DNA from: Selenomonadaceae bacterium
GTDB taxonomy: Bacteria > Bacillota > Negativicutes > Selenomonadales > Selenomonadaceae
Direction of reading: 5' to 3'
Assembly (NCBI GenBank): GCA_017515635.1
Contig: JAFWFO010000052.1
Coordinates: forward strand, 62,001-126,000
DNA length: 64,000 bases
Shown here: in pieces, positions 25,358 through 33,509 of the stretch
Position numbering within the stretch: the stretch's first letter is position 1
How the letters are laid out: each line of letters begins with the position of its first letter
Made by a program: the position numbers and the translations under genes
The notes under the pieces: model-generated
Told to the model about the DNA's origin: nothing
The model's input: the letters and a program-made list of their open reading frames with translations, nothing else
Database searches by the model: none

Positions 25358-25858
25358 TCAGTCGTCGCTTTCGACGGATTCAATGGCGTCGTCCGGCTCA
25401 AGCACGCCGAACATAACTTTGACAAGCGCGTCGCCGTATCTTTCGACCATAATCATTCCGATGACAAGCGCGAAATCAATCTGTTCGTAAGTCGGCGCAA
25501 CAAATTCGTCCGAGCCGCAATAAATTGAAGTCCGATAAGAAATTTCGCCGTCGTTGAAGTCGAAATCGAAGCCGCCGACTTTCAAGCCGTAATTGGCACG
25601 CAAAATAAATTCGGCAACTTTGGCGCGTTCTTCTTCGTCCGCGCTCAACGGCAAAATCATGTGCAAGACAAGCTTGTCACTGTAAGCGTGGAAGAAAACA
25701 TCAATGTGCCGAAATTTCGTGTCGATGGAGTAAGTCGCCTTGGCAACGTTGCGTTCGTCGAACGGCCGATATTTGACGTTGTCGCGGGTGAAAAAGTTTT
25801 CGACAGCCGCAATGACTTCCGCCGTCGTGTCGCGTTTTTTTTCAAAATTTTCGTCCAT
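25358..25858 (-). CDS. YbjN-domain protein
   Basis: The 166-residue acidic protein matches the YbjN/type III chaperone-like layout: an N-terminal helix, strands with FRHIDVFFHAYSDKLVLHMILPL, a central helix (VAEFILRANYGLKVGGFDFD) and a C-terminal helix. The molecular role of this family is not established. GAAAGGAGCG precedes the ATG. It is divergent from the CLC transporter gene. Confidence 0.75.
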   Translation of the reverse strand: MDENFEKKRDTTAEVIAAVENFFTRDNVKYRPFDERNVAKATYSIDTKFRHIDVFFHAYSDKLVLHMILPLSADEEERAKVAEFILRANYGLKVGGFDFDFNDGEISYRTSIYCGSDEFVAPTYEQIDFALVIGMIMVERYGDALVKVMFGVLEPDDAIESVESDD

Positions 25859-25923
25859 AGTTATCGCGCTCCTTTCGTTGCGGCGATTTTATTTTGCGGT
25901 AAAATTTTTGTCAAGCGCGGGCG

Positions 25924-25951
25924 TGGCAAAAAGTTATTCGCGTCGTATAAT
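25924..25951 (+). promoter_or_regulatory. predicted promoter of the CLC transporter gene
   Basis: TATAAT (25946-25951) is perfect; TGGCAA (25924-25929) lies 16 bases upstream. The -10 box overlaps the ATG at 25950, which argues against that ATG as the start. Confidence 0.5.
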
Positions 25952-25970
25952 GTTCGCGGGGGTGAGCGTT

Positions 25971-27320
25971 TTGCTGACGAATCGGAGAGTTTTGAGGGCG
26001 AATCTTTTCGTCGAAGGAATGTTAATCGGCGCGGTGACTGGCGTCGTGATTGCGGCGTTGCGATTTTTTCTGGACACGGCGGACATTTGGCGACCGAGAC
26101 TTTTTGCGAAAATCGACAGCGTCGGAGAAATTTTATTGATCTGCGCGGTGATGATTTTGTTCGCGATAATTTTGGCGCGTGTTGTGAAATTTGATCCGCA
26201 AGTTTGCGGCAGCGGTATCCCGCAAATAGAAGGCATGTTGCAAGGACGAACAACCATGTTTAAACCGTTGCGGCTGTTGGCGATAAAATTCTGCGCGGTT
26301 GTCATGACAATCGGCGCGGGCATGAGTTTGGGACGTGCGGGAATCAGCGTGCAATTCGGCGCGGCAATCGGAAATTTCTTCACGAAAAAATTTTACGGCG
26401 ACAATCCGCAACACGAATCATTTCAAGGAAGTTTTTTGGTGACGGCGGGCGCGGGCGCGGGACTTGCGGCGATTTTTAATGCACCGTTGGCGGGCGTGAT
26501 TTGTTGCGTCGAAGAGATGCGCAAAAGATTTTCGCAGGAATTTTTAATCGTGTCGGTCAGCGCGGCGGTCACCGCGTCTTTCGTCGTGAAAGTCGTTTTC
26601 GGCGTTCGTCCGGTCTTCGAGACAATCACGCGCACCCCGCTCAACATGCCGTCGGTCATAACGTTGCCGACTGCGGAAATGGCTCAACTTTTGTACTCCA
26701 CACCGCTCAAATTTGCCTCAATGTTTATTTTGCTCGGGGTCATTTGCGGATTTTTGGGCGTGCTGTTCACGAAGGCATTACTTATTTCGTTGGACGTTTA
26801 CGACAGATTGAAACTTTTCGGCACGCGCAGATTTTTAATTCCGTTCCTGCTGATTGTCCCGCTGGGAATTGAGTTGCCGCAAGTTCTCGGTTGCGGAAAT
26901 GTTTTGGTCGACGAAATTTTAGTTTCGCATTTGGAATTGAGTTTGCTCGTGACGTTGCTTGTCGGAAAAATTTTATTCACGCTGATTTGTTTCGGCACGA
27001 ACGCGCCCGGCGGATTATTTTTGCCCGTGCTTGTCGTCGGCGCATTAATCGGAAATGTTTTCGCACGCGTCGGCGGCTTGCTGGACATTTTTACGACGGA
27101 TTGGACGACGTTATTTATAATTTTCGGCATGGCGGCATTTTTCGCGGCTGTCGTTAAAGCACCAATCACCGGCTCGGTTTTGATTTTGGAACTGACGGGA
27201 CAATTCGGGCATTTATTCTGGCTGATAATTGTTTCGGGCACGGCGTTTCTCATTGCGGATTTGTGCGGCAGTGAACCGATTTTTTCCGCGTTGCTGGAGC
27301 GTTCGCAATCCAAAAAATAA
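25971..27320 (+). CDS. CLC-family chloride transporter lacking the gating glutamate
   Basis: The roughly 449-residue membrane protein has about ten or more hydrophobic segments and the CLC signatures GSGIPQIEG (Ser of the selectivity filter), GGLFLP and GMAAFFAAVVKAP. The motif that normally reads GREGP, with the proton-gating glutamate, reads GRAGI here, so a coupled H+/Cl- exchange is doubtful and a channel-like or altered mode is possible. I placed the start at TTG 25971 after GGGGGTGAG, because ATG 25950 lies within the predicted -10 box; the exact start is uncertain. Confidence 0.88.
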   Translation: MLTNRRVLRANLFVEGMLIGAVTGVVIAALRFFLDTADIWRPRLFAKIDSVGEILLICAVMILFAIILARVVKFDPQVCGSGIPQIEGMLQGRTTMFKPLRLLAIKFCAVVMTIGAGMSLGRAGISVQFGAAIGNFFTKKFYGDNPQHESFQGSFLVTAGAGAGLAAIFNAPLAGVICCVEEMRKRFSQEFLIVSVSAAVTASFVVKVVFGVRPVFETITRTPLNMPSVITLPTAEMAQLLYSTPLKFASMFILLGVICGFLGVLFTKALLISLDVYDRLKLFGTRRFLIPFLLIVPLGIELPQVLGCGNVLVDEILVSHLELSLLVTLLVGKILFTLICFGTNAPGGLFLPVLVVGALIGNVFARVGGLLDIFTTDWTTLFIIFGMAAFFAAVVKAPITGSVLILELTGQFGHLFWLIIVSGTAFLIADLCGSEPIFSALLERSQSKK

Positions 27321-27429
27321 ATTCTCTGACAAGCGACGGGCGTCAATTCGATTTTGTTGCGCACGGGATTTTTCGGTTGTATAATTCGGTTAATTTATCC
27401 AAAATAGGCAAGAATACTCCCGCAAAGCA

Positions 27430-27493
27430 ATTAGGAATTAGGAATTGTTTCGGCGAATTTAATTCCTCATTCCTAATTCCACATTCCAAATTG
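27430..27493. repeat. heptamer-repeat hairpin element (TAGGAAT/CCTAATT type)
   Basis: AATTAGGAATTAGGAATTG on the left pairs with AATTCCTCATTCCTAATTCC on the right across an 18-base loop. It lies just before the left end of the TnpB element. Confidence 0.75.
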
Positions 27494-27566
27494 AAAAGAA
27501 TCGCCGCCGCAAGTTGCGTTTCACTAAAAAAGATGTAATAATGCCCTCCGAAAGGGGGTGACAATT

Positions 27567-28802
27567 TTGTATCTGACACAGACAAACATAATTCGCGGAT
27601 TAACCAAAGCGGAATATTTTCAACTTCGCGAGCTGTGTTTTTTCAGCAACTGCCTGTATAATTTCGCGCTCTACAACATCCGTCAAAAATTCTTCGCGGA
27701 CAAAATCTACCTGCGTTTCGAGAACAACTATCACGAGTGCAAAGACAATGACCACTACAAGCTTCTGCAATCGAACATGGCACAGCAGACATTGCGGGCG
27801 GTGGACTTTGCCTTTAAGTCGTTTTTCGCAACAGTTGGTAAAGTCAAAAGTGCACGACCGCCGCATTATCGCAAAAAAGGCGGCTTGTATAACCTGATTA
27901 TCACGGGCAACTCAATCAGCATTCGAGACGGATATTTGACCGTGCCGCAAAGCCGAACTTATTCAAGCCTGCTGAACAATCACAGAATCAGAATCAAGGT
28001 GCCTGAAAGACTTCAGGGCAGGAAAATCAGCGAAGTAAAGATAATTCCGATGTACAAAGGTCGGGCGTTCAAAATCGCGTATTGCTATGAAGTTGACGAA
28101 GAAAATTTGCAGTTGAATCGCGAAAATTCATTGGCGATTGACATCGGGCTTGATAATTTGGCAACGTGCGTAACCAATTTCGGGACTTCGTTCATAATGG
28201 ACGGACGTAAAATCAAACAAATCAATCGAAATTGGAATAAACGTCGCGCACATCTTCAATCAATCCTTTGGAAACAAGGTCGTTACTCGTCGAAACTGCT
28301 TGAGAGAATCACCTTGAAGAGAAATAATCGCGTCAACGACTGCCTGAAGAAGTCCGCTCGTTACATAATCAACTTTTGCATAGCCAACGACATCGGAACG
28401 ATTGTCTGCGGTTACAATCCCGACTTCAAACGCGGAATAAATCTCGGCAAGAAAATTAATCAGCAATTCACGCAAATACCGTTTGGAGCGTTACGTCGGC
28501 AGTTGAAAAATCTTTGTGCCCGTTATGGCATGAAATATGTTGAGCAGGAAGGAAGTTACACGTCAAAGGCGAGTTTTTTGGATTTGGACAAGATACCAAT
28601 CTACGATGCCGAAAAACCATATACGGGAACATTCAGCGGCAAGAGAATTCAGCGCGGCTTGTACAGGTCGAACAGTGGCAGGTTAATAAATGCGGACGTG
28701 AACGGCGCGGCTAATATTTTGCGAAAAAGTAAGCAGAGACTCGACTTAGAGCGACTGTGTATAGGGTTCTTGGACAACCCTTTGAGAATAAGGATAGCTT
28801 AG
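27567..28802 (+). CDS. tnpB: TnpB-like RNA-guided nuclease (IS605 OrfB family)
   Basis: The 411-residue protein has the OrfB layout: N-terminal helical domain, RuvC-I AIDIGLDNLAT (catalytic Asp near residue 192), a bridge-helix region (KIKQINRNWNKRRAHLQS) and RuvC-III NADVNGAANIL. The RuvC-II glutamate expected in the IVIE-type strand is replaced by VCGYNPD; a Glu in YVEQEGSYTSK may take its place, as proposed for some TnpB branches. The zinc-ribbon cysteines of typical TnpB are absent; instead KASFLDLD is followed by GKRIQRGLYR. The TTG start at 27567 follows AAAGGGGGTG by 6 bases. Confidence 0.88.
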   Translation: MYLTQTNIIRGLTKAEYFQLRELCFFSNCLYNFALYNIRQKFFADKIYLRFENNYHECKDNDHYKLLQSNMAQQTLRAVDFAFKSFFATVGKVKSARPPHYRKKGGLYNLIITGNSISIRDGYLTVPQSRTYSSLLNNHRIRIKVPERLQGRKISEVKIIPMYKGRAFKIAYCYEVDEENLQLNRENSLAIDIGLDNLATCVTNFGTSFIMDGRKIKQINRNWNKRRAHLQSILWKQGRYSSKLLERITLKRNNRVNDCLKKSARYIINFCIANDIGTIVCGYNPDFKRGINLGKKINQQFTQIPFGALRRQLKNLCARYGMKYVEQEGSYTSKASFLDLDKIPIYDAEKPYTGTFSGKRIQRGLYRSNSGRLINADVNGAANILRKSKQRLDLERLCIGFLDNPLRIRIA

Positions 28803-28860
28803 ACTATCAAACTTCTCATGAATCTCCCGCCTCTACAGGCGGGAGTAGCTCAATTCTAAC
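28690..28860 (+). ncRNA. candidate omega RNA (reRNA) at the tnpB 3' end
   Basis: In IS605-group elements the guide RNA covers the 3' end of tnpB and the right end. Here the tnpB tail, the TGTATAGGGTTC/GACAACCCTTTG pairing (about 28757-28784) and the terminal CTCCCGCC hairpin fit that model. The boundaries are inferred and no transcript evidence exists. Confidence 0.4.
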
Positions 28861-28875
28861 TTTGGAGGAGATTTG

Positions 28876-29661
28876 ATGCGGGAATTGCTCACCCGAATGC
28901 ATACGTGGATGACGCGCTACATGAAAAGTTTTTATTCCGACGACGAAGAAGTTCAGCGCGGAATTTTAATCAAAGAAACTCACACGGGTTACGTTACGGC
29001 GAATTGCGTTGACTTGGCGAAATTTTTAAAGTTGTCGACGCACGACACGGAGCTTGCCGAAATTATCGGGCTGTTTCACGATGCGGGACGTTTTCGCCAA
29101 TACAGCATTTACAAAACTTTCAACGACGCCGACAGCGAAGATCACGCGGAACTTTCGCTCAAAGTCATTGACGATTTGGAATTTTTCGCGGAACTTGCGG
29201 CGGAAGATTTGGACGTTGTGAAATTCGCGATTCAAAATCATAACAAAAAAAATCTCCCGCCCTGCAGTGACGAGCGAAAAAATTTGTTCGCGAAAATTAT
29301 TCGTGACGCCGACAAACTTGACATTTATCGCGTACTGGAACCGTTTCTTGCGCAAGAAAACGTTGACAAAATGCCGAACTTCATCAAGTCGAAAAGTAAA
29401 TTGAGCGCGGACATCAGCCCCGATTTCGTTGAAAAATTCGTGGCGGGCGTGCAGACCGATTACACCAAAATCCGCACGAACGGCGACAGAAAAATTGTTC
29501 GGCTCATGTGGCTTTACGATATAAATTTTTCGTGGACGATGAAAAAAATCGTCGAGCGCGGTTACATTGAAAAAATCGTAAACAACTTGCCTGACGACGA
29601 AAAAGTTGCCGAGGGCGTCAAACGTCTGCGCAAACACGTCAAAGAAAAACTCAAAACGTAA
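28876..29661 (+). CDS. HD-domain hydrolase
   Basis: The 261-residue protein has the HD metal-binding pattern: His in KETHTGYV, HD in LFHDAGRFRQ, His in DHAELS and IQNHN, and Asp in RDADKLDIYRVL. Such proteins hydrolyse phosphate esters of nucleotides; the substrate is unknown. ATG 28876 follows GGAGGAG by 5 bases. It heads a run of plus-strand genes that continues to 34850. Confidence 0.82.
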   Translation: MRELLTRMHTWMTRYMKSFYSDDEEVQRGILIKETHTGYVTANCVDLAKFLKLSTHDTELAEIIGLFHDAGRFRQYSIYKTFNDADSEDHAELSLKVIDDLEFFAELAAEDLDVVKFAIQNHNKKNLPPCSDERKNLFAKIIRDADKLDIYRVLEPFLAQENVDKMPNFIKSKSKLSADISPDFVEKFVAGVQTDYTKIRTNGDRKIVRLMWLYDINFSWTMKKIVERGYIEKIVNNLPDDEKVAEGVKRLRKHVKEKLKT

Positions 29662-29674
29662 GGGGGTTTTCGCA

Positions 29675-30061
29675 ATGACTGAACAGGAACAAATCAATCA
29701 ACAGCTTCAACGCCGGCTTGACGAACACGATGCCAAATTCGATAAAGTTATGTTGAAAGTTGATATGGCACTTGAGGAACTTCGTCAGCAACGCGAGGAC
29801 ATGCGCCGCTTATGGGACAGGCAAGACGAAGAACGGCGCGAAATTCAAAAACGTCAAGATGAAATGCAAGCCAAACACGATGCCGAAATGCACGAAATGA
29901 ATCAGCGTTTTTACGACAAATTCGATGCAATGGATAACAAGATTGATGCAAACTTTAAGACGTTGTCAAATCAGATTCACAGTAATTTTGTTCAAACAAT
30001 GGTCGGCTTCGGAGCAATAGCGGCGGCTGTCGGCGGAATAATCATTGCGGCATTCAAGTGA
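29675..30061 (+). CDS. coiled-coil protein with a C-terminal membrane anchor
   Basis: The 128-residue protein begins MTEQEQINQQLQRRLDEHDAKF, continues as a long charged coiled coil (about 10-105) and ends in one hydrophobic segment (MVGFGAIAAAVGGIIIAAF). It is therefore likely a tail-anchored membrane protein. It shares its start (MTEQEQIN) and plan with the two small proteins at 46576 and 46775. AGGGGG lies 8 bases before the ATG. The function is unknown; the plan resembles small phage XhlA-type proteins, but no phage genes are nearby. Confidence 0.75.
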   Translation: MTEQEQINQQLQRRLDEHDAKFDKVMLKVDMALEELRQQREDMRRLWDRQDEERREIQKRQDEMQAKHDAEMHEMNQRFYDKFDAMDNKIDANFKTLSNQIHSNFVQTMVGFGAIAAAVGGIIIAAFK

Positions 30062-30086
30062 TTAAAACCTTTAAAGGAGTCTTGAT

Positions 30087-31739
30087 ATGATAAATTTTAT
30101 TCAGCAGGAAATTGAAAACGACTTGAAGGCGGGCAAATATTCCGACGGGATTCACACGCGTTTTCCGCCGGAACCGAACGGCTATTTGCACATCGGGCAC
30201 GCCAAATCCGTTTGCCTGAATTTTGGGCTTGCGCTCCACAACGGTGGCTTGTGCAATTTGCGTTTCGACGACACAAACCCGACCAAAGAGGACGTTGAAT
30301 TTGTCGATTCGATTCAAGAGGACATAAAGTGGCTTGGTTTCGATTGGGGCGACAGAAAATTTTTCGCGTCCGATTATTTCGGCAAGTTTTACGATTACGC
30401 CGTTGAACTTATCAAGCGCGGTTTGGCTTACGTTGACGATTTGAGTGCGGAAGAAATTCGGGCGTATCGCGGCACGTTGACTGAACCCGGCAAAGAAAGT
30501 CCTCACCGCAATCGCAGTGTCGAAGAAAATTTGGATTTGTTCACGCGCATGAAGGCGGGCGAATTCCCCGACGGCTCGAAAGTTTTGCGTGCGAAAATCG
30601 ACATGGCAAGCCCGAATATCAATATGCGTGACCCCGTCATTTACCGAATTACGCGCACGACTCATCACCACACCGGCGACGACTGGTTGATTTATCCGAT
30701 GTACGATTTCGCGCACCCGCTTGAGGACGCCATTGAAAATATCACGCATTCGGTCTGCACGTTGGAATTTGAAGATCATCGCCCGTTTTATGACTGGTTG
30801 CTTGACGCGCTCGGCTTCGACCCGAACACGCGCCCGCGACAAATTGAATTCGCTCGTCTTGACGTGACGAACACAATCACCAGCAAGCGCAAACTTCGTC
30901 AGCTCGTCGAAGAAAATCACGTGCGCGGTTGGGACGATCCGCGTATGCCGACGTTGTGCGGTTTGCGTCGACGGGGATTCACGCCCGCCGCAATTCGCGA
31001 TTTCTGCGAAAGAATCGGCGTCGCCAAAAGTAACAGCCTCGTCGATATTGCCATGCTTGAACATTGCGTGCGCGAAGATTTGAACGCCAACGCCGACAGA
31101 GTTATGGCGGTGCTCGACCCGATTAAAGTTGTCTTGACGAACGTCGACGAAAATTCCGTTGAGTACTTGACGGCGGAAAATCATCCGATACGCGGCGGCT
31201 CAAGATTCGTGCCTTTCACGCGGGAAATTTTTATCGAACGCGAAGATTTCATGGAGGACGCGCCGAAAAAATTCTTCCGACTGAAACCCGACGGCGAAGT
31301 TCGTTTAAAGCACGCTTACATTATCAAATGCAACGAAGTCATCAAAAATTCCGACGGCGAAATTGTCGAGTTGCGTTGCACGATTGACCCGACTTCAAAA
31401 TCGGGCGGCGAAACTGCCAACCGCAAAATCAAAGGCACGATTCATTGGGTGAGCGCGAAATTTGCAATTCCCGCCGAAGTTCGCCTGTACGATTATCTTT
31501 TGACGACGGACGAAAACGGCAACTTGCCCGAAGATTTTATCGGCGCGCTCAATCCCGATTCGCTGATTGTCAAAAACGCGCTGATTGAACCGTCTGTTCG
31601 TTGGACGAATTCGGGCACGCATTACCAATTTTTGCGGCTGGGCTATTTCGTCGTCGACCCCGACACCACGCCCGAAAAGTTGGTTTTCAATCGCGTTGTC
31701 GGCTTGAAAGATTCTTGGGCGAAAGTCAAAGCGAGGTGA
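30087..31739 (+). CDS. glnS: glutamine--tRNA ligase
   Basis: The 550-residue class I synthetase has [15 protein letters not shown] (HIGH motif, near residue 30), the discriminator text FDDTNPTKE, and the KMSKS-like ITSKRKL. The C-terminal beta-barrel anticodon-binding domain is complete (GTIHWV and YFVVDPD). It charges tRNA-Gln directly. Many Firmicutes lack glnS and use the GatCAB route, so its presence is of lineage interest. AAAGGAG precedes the ATG. Confidence 0.96.
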   Translation: MINFIQQEIENDLKAGKYSDGIHTRFPPEPNGYLHIGHAKSVCLNFGLALHNGGLCNLRFDDTNPTKEDVEFVDSIQEDIKWLGFDWGDRKFFASDYFGKFYDYAVELIKRGLAYVDDLSAEEIRAYRGTLTEPGKESPHRNRSVEENLDLFTRMKAGEFPDGSKVLRAKIDMASPNINMRDPVIYRITRTTHHHTGDDWLIYPMYDFAHPLEDAIENITHSVCTLEFEDHRPFYDWLLDALGFDPNTRPRQIEFARLDVTNTITSKRKLRQLVEENHVRGWDDPRMPTLCGLRRRGFTPAAIRDFCERIGVAKSNSLVDIAMLEHCVREDLNANADRVMAVLDPIKVVLTNVDENSVEYLTAENHPIRGGSRFVPFTREIFIEREDFMEDAPKKFFRLKPDGEVRLKHAYIIKCNEVIKNSDGEIVELRCTIDPTSKSGGETANRKIKGTIHWVSAKFAIPAEVRLYDYLLTTDENGNLPEDFIGALNPDSLIVKNALIEPSVRWTNSGTHYQFLRLGYFVVDPDTTPEKLVFNRVVGLKDSWAKVKAR

Positions 31740-31745
31740 TTAATT

Positions 31746-32057
31746 GTGCCGAAAATTCCACGCGGCTTGACCGATAAAGACATGGTGAAAAATTACGTCG
31801 AAGAAGAAACAATCGAACAGCAACTGTTGACCGCCGCGAAAAAAGCCGAAAAGCTCCGTTTGGTCGCCGAAGCCGAAGCTCCGCCCGCGCCGCTTGCAAA
31901 AGCCGGATTCACGCCCGAATTAACCGAAAAGCTCGGACTTGAATTGCTTGCGCTGAAAATTGAGCTGTCGAATGCCGGCGTCAAAAGTTACAACTTCAAA
32001 ATCAAACGCGACGGCGAAAAAATTACATTGACAGTTGTCGACAAGAAACTTTATTGA
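31746..32057 (+). CDS. small hypothetical protein after glnS
   Basis: I do not recognise this 103-residue protein. It is charged, with an Ala/Glu-rich helix (about 20-45) and a C-terminal beta-like end (YNFKIKRDGEKITLTVVDKKLY). GTG 31746 lies 6 bases after the glnS stop, with GAGGTGA overlapping that stop, so it is coupled to glnS. The last roughly 45 bases of the gene are repeated with changes at 32101-32145, outside any frame in use. Confidence 0.7.
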   Translation: MPKIPRGLTDKDMVKNYVEEETIEQQLLTAAKKAEKLRLVAEAEAPPAPLAKAGFTPELTEKLGLELLALKIELSNAGVKSYNFKIKRDGEKITLTVVDKKLY

Positions 32058-32089
32058 ACGCAATAAGTTTTTCCCAACTGTTCCGCCGC

Positions 32090-32147
32090 TTTTAAAGCGG
32101 CCGCGACGGCGAAAAAATTACGCTGACCGTCACGGATAAAAAATTTA
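32090..32147 (+). repeat. palindrome and degenerate copy of the preceding gene's 3' end
   Basis: CCGCTTTTAAAGCGG (32090-32104) is a palindrome. It is followed by CGCGACGGCGAAAAAATTAC and a tail that would read RDGEKITLTVTDKKF, closely similar to the end of the gene at 31746-32057. This is a small duplicated fragment. Confidence 0.65.
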
Positions 32148-32163
32148 CTAAGGAGATTTTTCA

Positions 32164-33447
32164 ATGGAACCCATGACTTACGTGGCGATTGCGATTTTCA
32201 TAACCGCCTACGCGCTGATAATTTCCGAAAAAGTTCACCGCACGGTTGTCGGACTTTTCGGCGCAATGTTGATGATTTTGCTCGGCATCCTCGACCAAGA
32301 AACCGCAGTTCACCACATCGATTTCAACACAATCGGACTTTTGATGGGCATGATGATTGTCGTCAACATCACCAGCGAAACGGGACTTTTCAATTTTTTG
32401 GCGATTTGGGCGGCGAAAAAAGTTAAGGCGCAACCCGTTGCCTTGCTCGTGGCGTTGAGCACGTTGACGGCCGTTTGTTCCGCGCTCCTCGACAACGTCA
32501 CGACGGTTTTGCTGACGGTGCCCGTCACGTTCAATATCGCCGCGCAGCTGAAAGTTGACGTGAAACCATTTTTGATGGCGCAAATTATCAGCTCGAATAT
32601 CGGCGGCACGTCAACATTAATCGGCGACCCGCCAAATATTATGATTGGCTCGGCTGTCGGCTTGAGTTTCGGCGATTTCGTCCTTAACATGACGGCAGTA
32701 TCAATTTTCATTTTCCTCGTGACCGTCGCGATTATGGTTTTTATTTACCGCAACGACTTGCACACCAAGCCCGAACTTCAAGATAAAGTCATGCGCCTGA
32801 ACGAAAAAGAACAAATCACCAACCCCGGCTTGCTGAAAAAATGTTTGGCGGTGTTGGCGTTCACGATAACTTTGTTCGCGTTCCATGGTATGCTTGGTCT
32901 CGAATCGGCGACGGCGGCATTGACGGGCGCGGGACTGTTGCTGTTGGTCTCGTTCCACGACAACGAAGAAATGATTGCCAAAATGCTCAGCAAAATTGAA
33001 TGGCTCGCGATTTTCTTCTTTGGCGGATTGTTTATCCTCGTCGGCGCACTGGTTGAAACGGGCGTTATCAAAATGCTCGCGGAAGAGGCGATTAAAATCA
33101 CTCAAGGCGACGTGACGTTGACGGCAATGATTATTCTTTGGATGAGCGCGCTTGCTTCGGCGTTTATCGATAACATTCCGTTTGTCGCGACGATGATTCC
33201 GCTGATTAAAGACATGGGCGCAATGGGCTTGACGAATCTTGATCCTATGTGGTGGAGCCTTGCACTCGGCGCGTGCTTGGGCGGCAACGGCACGTTAATC
33301 GGCGCGTCGGCGAACGTCGTTGTTGCGTCAATGGCGGCTCAGCGCGGGCGTGCAATTTCGTTTATCGGCTTCATGAAAGTTGCCTTCCCGCTGATGATTT
33401 TGTCGATAATCATTTCGACCGTTTACGTTTACTTCCGTTACTTGTGA
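32164..33447 (+). CDS. ArsB/NhaD-type (IT superfamily) ion transporter
   Basis: The 427-residue membrane protein has about eleven hydrophobic segments and the paired re-entrant motifs of the ion transporter superfamily: LLDNVTTVLLTVPVTF with SNIGGTSTLIGDPPNIMIG in the first half, and FIDNIPFVATMIPLI with CLGGNGTLIGASANVV in the second. Members move arsenite, sodium, sulfate or organic anions; which one is not clear. AAGGAG precedes the ATG. No ars genes are adjacent. Confidence 0.85.
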   Translation: MEPMTYVAIAIFITAYALIISEKVHRTVVGLFGAMLMILLGILDQETAVHHIDFNTIGLLMGMMIVVNITSETGLFNFLAIWAAKKVKAQPVALLVALSTLTAVCSALLDNVTTVLLTVPVTFNIAAQLKVDVKPFLMAQIISSNIGGTSTLIGDPPNIMIGSAVGLSFGDFVLNMTAVSIFIFLVTVAIMVFIYRNDLHTKPELQDKVMRLNEKEQITNPGLLKKCLAVLAFTITLFAFHGMLGLESATAALTGAGLLLLVSFHDNEEMIAKMLSKIEWLAIFFFGGLFILVGALVETGVIKMLAEEAIKITQGDVTLTAMIILWMSALASAFIDNIPFVATMIPLIKDMGAMGLTNLDPMWWSLALGACLGGNGTLIGASANVVVASMAAQRGRAISFIGFMKVAFPLMILSIIISTVYVYFRYL

Positions 33448-33509
33448 GAAATTTTTTGCGGTCGGCAGGCTCGCTTGAGTTTGTCGACCATTTTTTTTGA
33501 GGTTTGCTT

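Larger units (their letters stand above)
27540..28860 (+). mobile_element. solo TnpB element (IS200/IS605 group, IS1341-like)
   Basis: One tnpB gene is bounded on the left by a small hairpin (CCCT/AGGG at 27544-27556) and on the right by the hairpin CTCCCGCC/GGCGGGAG (28824-28845) followed by TAGCTCAATTC, a right end I recognise from this IS group. No tnpA (Y1 transposase) is present, so movement would need a transposase in trans. Exact ends cannot be set without an empty site for comparison. Confidence 0.75.

Noticed and set aside
30054..31184. 376-residue minus-strand frame opposite glnS
   Set aside because: glnS is certain on the plus strand; the antisense translation has no recognisable motif.
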